Part shown: in pieces, positions 12,520-14,309 of the stretch
How positions within the stretch are numbered: the first letter of the stretch is position 1
How the letters are laid out: the number at the start of each line of letters is the position of its first letter
Assembly: GCA_004144935.1 (NCBI GenBank)
Contig: SDZP01000053.1
Span: forward strand, 1 to 14,309
Source of the DNA: Caulobacteraceae bacterium
GTDB lineage: Bacteria; Pseudomonadota; Alphaproteobacteria; Caulobacterales; Caulobacteraceae
DNA: 14,309 nt
Direction of reading: 5' to 3'
Made by a program: the position numbers and the translations under genes
The notes under the pieces: generated by a model
Told to the model about the DNA's origin: nothing
The model's input: the letters and a program-made list of their open reading frames with translations, nothing else
Database searches by the model: none

Positions 12520-13863
12520 TTACCCCGGCAGGCGGATCGTCGCCTTCAGGCCGCCAAGCGCCGACTTCGCCAGCGTTACATCCCCGCCGTGGCTGCGCGC
12601 CACGTCCCGGGCGATGGCCAGCCCCAGCCCGACGCCCTTGCGGTTCTGGTTGCGGCTCTCGTCCAGCCGGCTGAACGGCTTGAAGGCCTCTTCGTAGCGG
12701 TCCTCCGGGATTCCCGGCCCGTCATCCTCGACGACGATCTCCACCCCGCCGCTCGCTGTCGGTCCGGCGGAAACCTCCACCGTCTTGCCATGGCTCACGG
12801 CGTTGGAGACGAGGTTGTCCAACGCCCGCTTCAGCGCATTGGGCCGCACCCGGGCTGTCAGGCCGGCGGGCGCGCTCAGGGCCACGCTCGCGCCGGTCCG
12901 CCGCGCGTCGTCGCAATACTGCTCGAGCAGCGCCGCCAGGTCGGTGGCCTCGACCGCCTCGGCCCCCTCGCCGCGGGCGAAGTCGAGGTATTCGTCGATC
13001 ATATGCTCCATCTCGGAGAGGTCGCGTTTCATCGCCTCGCCGGCCGGCGAGGGATCGGCCAGGGCCAGTTCCAGCTTCAGCCGGGTCAGGGGCGTGCGCA
13101 GGTCGTGGCTGACGGAGGCCAGCAGCACCGTGCGCTGCTCCAGGTGCCGCTGGATACGGGCCTTCATCGACAGGAAGGCCTGCGCCGCCTGCCGAACCTC
13201 ACGGGCGCCGTAGGGCTTGAACGGTTCGGGCCCCTCGACCCCCTTGCCGAAGGCCTCGGCCGCGTCCGCCAGCCGCTCGATCGCCCGCACCTGGTTGCGG
13301 ATGAACAGGATGGCGATGGCGGTCAGCAGCAGGGTGGCGCTGGCCATCCACAGGATGAAGATCAGGCCGGACGGCGCGAAGGCCCGCTCGCGGGGCGCAT
13401 AGAGGCGCAGCACCCCGCCCTCGACCGGCACCTCGATGCCGACCCAGCTGTTGTAGCTGCGATTGTTGAACCAGAACGGCCGGTCCAGCTTGCGCTCGAG
13501 GGCGGCCTCCAGGGCGCGGTCCTCGGGCGCGAAATAGGCGGGCTTGCGGCCGACCGGCAGGGTATCGCCGGCCCTGAAGGCCACCGACAGCGACAGGGTC
13601 CGCTCGGCCTGTTCCGACAGCCGGGGCAGGTTGGCCGGCGCGGCCTCATAGGTCTCGACGATCCAGACCACGTCGCCGGCCAGGCTGTCGGTCAGGCCCG
13701 ACGACACCGCCTGCCAGTGCAGATCGAAGAAGATCCAGGTGATCAGCCCCTGCATGATCGCCACCGGCAGCACGATGATCAGCAGGGTGCGCGCAAACAG
13801 GCTCTGCGGCAGCCACCGCTTGATGGCGCGCGGAACGAAGATGCGAAGCGCGCGGATCTTCAT
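12520..13863 (-). CDS. Membrane sensor histidine kinase (EnvZ-like, HAMP-HisKA-HATPase)
   Basis: A 447-residue two-component sensor kinase. TM1 at about 25-46, a periplasmic sensor of roughly 120 residues (48-165), TM2 at about 166-188, then HAMP (about 189-242). The HisKA H-box V-S-H-D-L-R-T-P-L-T-R has phospho-acceptor His253. The catalytic domain has the N-box L-D-N-L-V-S-N-A-V-S-H-G (348-359), G1 D-D-G-P-G-I-P (380-386), F-box F-K-P-F (394-397) and G2 G-V-G-L-G-L-A-I (410-417). The H-box and Y-L-D-F-A-R segment are typical of OmpR-partner kinases. No response regulator is in the window; it would be expected upstream, beyond the right edge. The ATG overlaps the stop of the DUF559 gene (ATGA), so translation is coupled to an unrelated upstream gene. 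Confidence 0.95.
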   Translation of the reverse strand: MKIRALRIFVPRAIKRWLPQSLFARTLLIIVLPVAIMQGLITWIFFDLHWQAVSSGLTDSLAGDVVWIVETYEAAPANLPRLSEQAERTLSLSVAFRAGDTLPVGRKPAYFAPEDRALEAALERKLDRPFWFNNRSYNSWVGIEVPVEGGVLRLYAPRERAFAPSGLIFILWMASATLLLTAIAILFIRNQVRAIERLADAAEAFGKGVEGPEPFKPYGAREVRQAAQAFLSMKARIQRHLEQRTVLLASVSHDLRTPLTRLKLELALADPSPAGEAMKRDLSEMEHMIDEYLDFARGEGAEAVEATDLAALLEQYCDDARRTGASVALSAPAGLTARVRPNALKRALDNLVSNAVSHGKTVEVSAGPTASGGVEIVVEDDGPGIPEDRYEEAFKPFSRLDESRNQNRKGVGLGLAIARDVARSHGGDVTLAKSALGGLKATIRLPG

Positions 13864-14198
13864 CGGCGACGCTCGGAAATGACGGCGGCGAAACGGGCCG
13901 CGACATCGGAAGGTCGGCCGAACGCGAGTTGGTCCCGGATACGAAGAACCCGAAAGCCTTCAGAGGTCATCCAGGCATCTCGCTCGGCATCGTGGATTTG
14001 AGCTTCCGGCAAGTCGTGGCGTGCGCCATCGACTTCCAGGACGGTCCTTGTCCCGAGGTGGGCGAAATCGACGATATAGCGCCCGATCGGGACCTGCCGG
14101 CGGATGTTGATCTTTAACGCTCGCAAAGCCTCCCAAAGCTTGCGTTCGCTCACGGTCATCTCCTTCCTGAGCCGCTTGGCCTGGGAGGCCGCCCGCAC
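13860..14198 (-). CDS. DUF559 protein (Vsr/PD-(D/E)XK-like endonuclease fold)
   Basis: A protein of about 112 residues with the whole DUF559 domain. It starts with L-R-K-E-M-T-V-S-E-R-K-L-W-E-A-L-R, then R-R-Q-V-P-I-G-R-Y-I-V-D-F-A and T-V-L-E-V-D-G-A-R-H-D. Asp44, Glu55, Asp57 and His61 match the acidic/His cluster of Vsr-like nucleases. The C-terminal strand G-F-R-V-L-R-I-R-D completes the fold. Function in vivo is unestablished. Start choice is uncertain: GTG at 14198 includes the domain's usual first helix, GTG at 14153 has the best Shine-Dalgarno (AGGAAGGAG, 6 nt away), and the ATG at 14159 sits directly on it. The frame stays open to the window edge, but the upstream part is intergenic-repeat sequence. 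Its stop overlaps the kinase start by 4 nt. DUF559 genes are often found as single mobile-looking insertions near short repeats (general impression). Confidence 0.8.
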   Translation of the reverse strand: MRAASQAKRLRKEMTVSERKLWEALRALKINIRRQVPIGRYIVDFAHLGTRTVLEVDGARHDLPEAQIHDAERDAWMTSEGFRVLRIRDQLAFGRPSDVAARFAAVISERRR

Positions 14199-14223
14199 GG
14201 TGTAGGATTGGCGCGCAAAATCT

Positions 14224-14248
14224 CCCTTCCCCTTCGAGGGGGGAAGGG
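14224..14248. repeat. Intergenic palindrome CCCTTCCCC-N7-GGGGAAGGG upstream of DUF559
   Basis: A perfect 9-bp-arm inverted repeat with a 7-nt loop. Reading through it on the minus strand gives the P-S-P-T-L-P-P-S-K-G-K-G-D-F-A-R string common as a spurious N-terminal extension in this bacterial group, so this is a dispersed intergenic repeat. It lies about 25 bp before the DUF559 start and resembles the hairpin at 3220-3233. Confidence 0.65.
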
Positions 14249-14291
14249 TCGGGGATGGGGGTGTTGCACCGTTGGCTGTGGAGGGACGCAG

Positions 14292-14309
14292 TTGGGCGCC
14301 GGCGCCCAA
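14292..14309. repeat. 18-bp perfect palindrome at the window end
   Basis: TTGGGCGCCGGCGCCCAA equals its own reverse complement over all 18 bases and stops exactly at the last base. If the window end is a contig end, this may be where the assembly broke. It could otherwise be part of a hairpin or operator that continues outside. Confidence 0.6.

Noticed and set aside
12589..14001. 470-residue plus-strand frame opposite the histidine kinase
   Set aside because: It is an antisense shadow of a gene with complete kinase motifs. Its composition (Gly/Gln/Arg/His) is typical of such shadows.
14199..14309. N-terminal extension of DUF559 to the window edge
   Set aside because: The extra 37 residues translate the dispersed CCCTTCCCC repeat and the terminal palindrome, and the DUF559 domain does not need them.

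Overview
The window (about 70% GC, strong third-position G/C bias) looks like a chromosomal stretch of a Caulobacterales alphaproteobacterium, in the Caulobacter/Phenylobacterium/Brevundimonas range. This rests on protein style, a dispersed palindromic element and short intergenic 'CCCTTCCCC' hairpins common in that group. It is inference from recognisable families, not from a search. The first ~350 bases do not fit this picture. They encode the end of one sugar ABC-transporter permease and the start of a second, joined in frame to an alpha/beta hydrolase. They look like a foreign or misassembled piece.

Layout, left to right. 1-708: permease fragments fused to the 5' half of an alpha/beta-hydrolase gene (minus strand). 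853-2046: a YafY-type HTH/WYL regulator and a glyoxalase-fold (VOC) protein (plus strand), each preceded by paired TGACA-type half-sites 10 bp apart. 2103-2251: a MITE-like element with ~34-bp terminal inverted repeats. 2265-2966: a glutathione S-transferase (minus). 3304-3723: a small secreted four-cysteine protein. 3895-5007: alanine dehydrogenase, followed by an intrinsic terminator. 5044-5586: a GNAT acetyltransferase (minus). 5604-5913: a compact minus-strand unit with a 36-residue membrane peptide, a strong C-rich-loop stem-loop and a textbook intrinsic terminator. 6023-6909: two overlapping PaaI-type thioesterase genes (minus). 6987-7997: a ligase-associated DNA exonuclease (plus) without its usual ligase beside it. 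8131-9863: a DUF4349 lipoprotein and an unknown two-helix membrane protein (plus). 9860-11763: a two-gene minus operon of an LpxH-like metallophosphoesterase and a GT4 glycosyltransferase, divergent from a TetR regulator (11890-12519). 12520-14198: an EnvZ-like histidine kinase translationally coupled to a DUF559 endonuclease-like gene (minus). The window ends in an 18-bp perfect palindrome.

Most of the content is ordinary housekeeping or accessory sequence, with tight packing: two 4-nt start/stop overlaps, a 1-nt overlap, and two convergent pairs with no intergenic DNA. The most interesting points are the small-peptide/stem-loop/terminator unit (candidate sRNA), the possible Pho-box-like site before the glycolipid-type operon, the thioesterase pair with complementary active-site substitutions, the orphan ligase-associated exonuclease, and the DUF559-kinase coupling. 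No clearly new multi-gene defence or biosynthetic system is visible.
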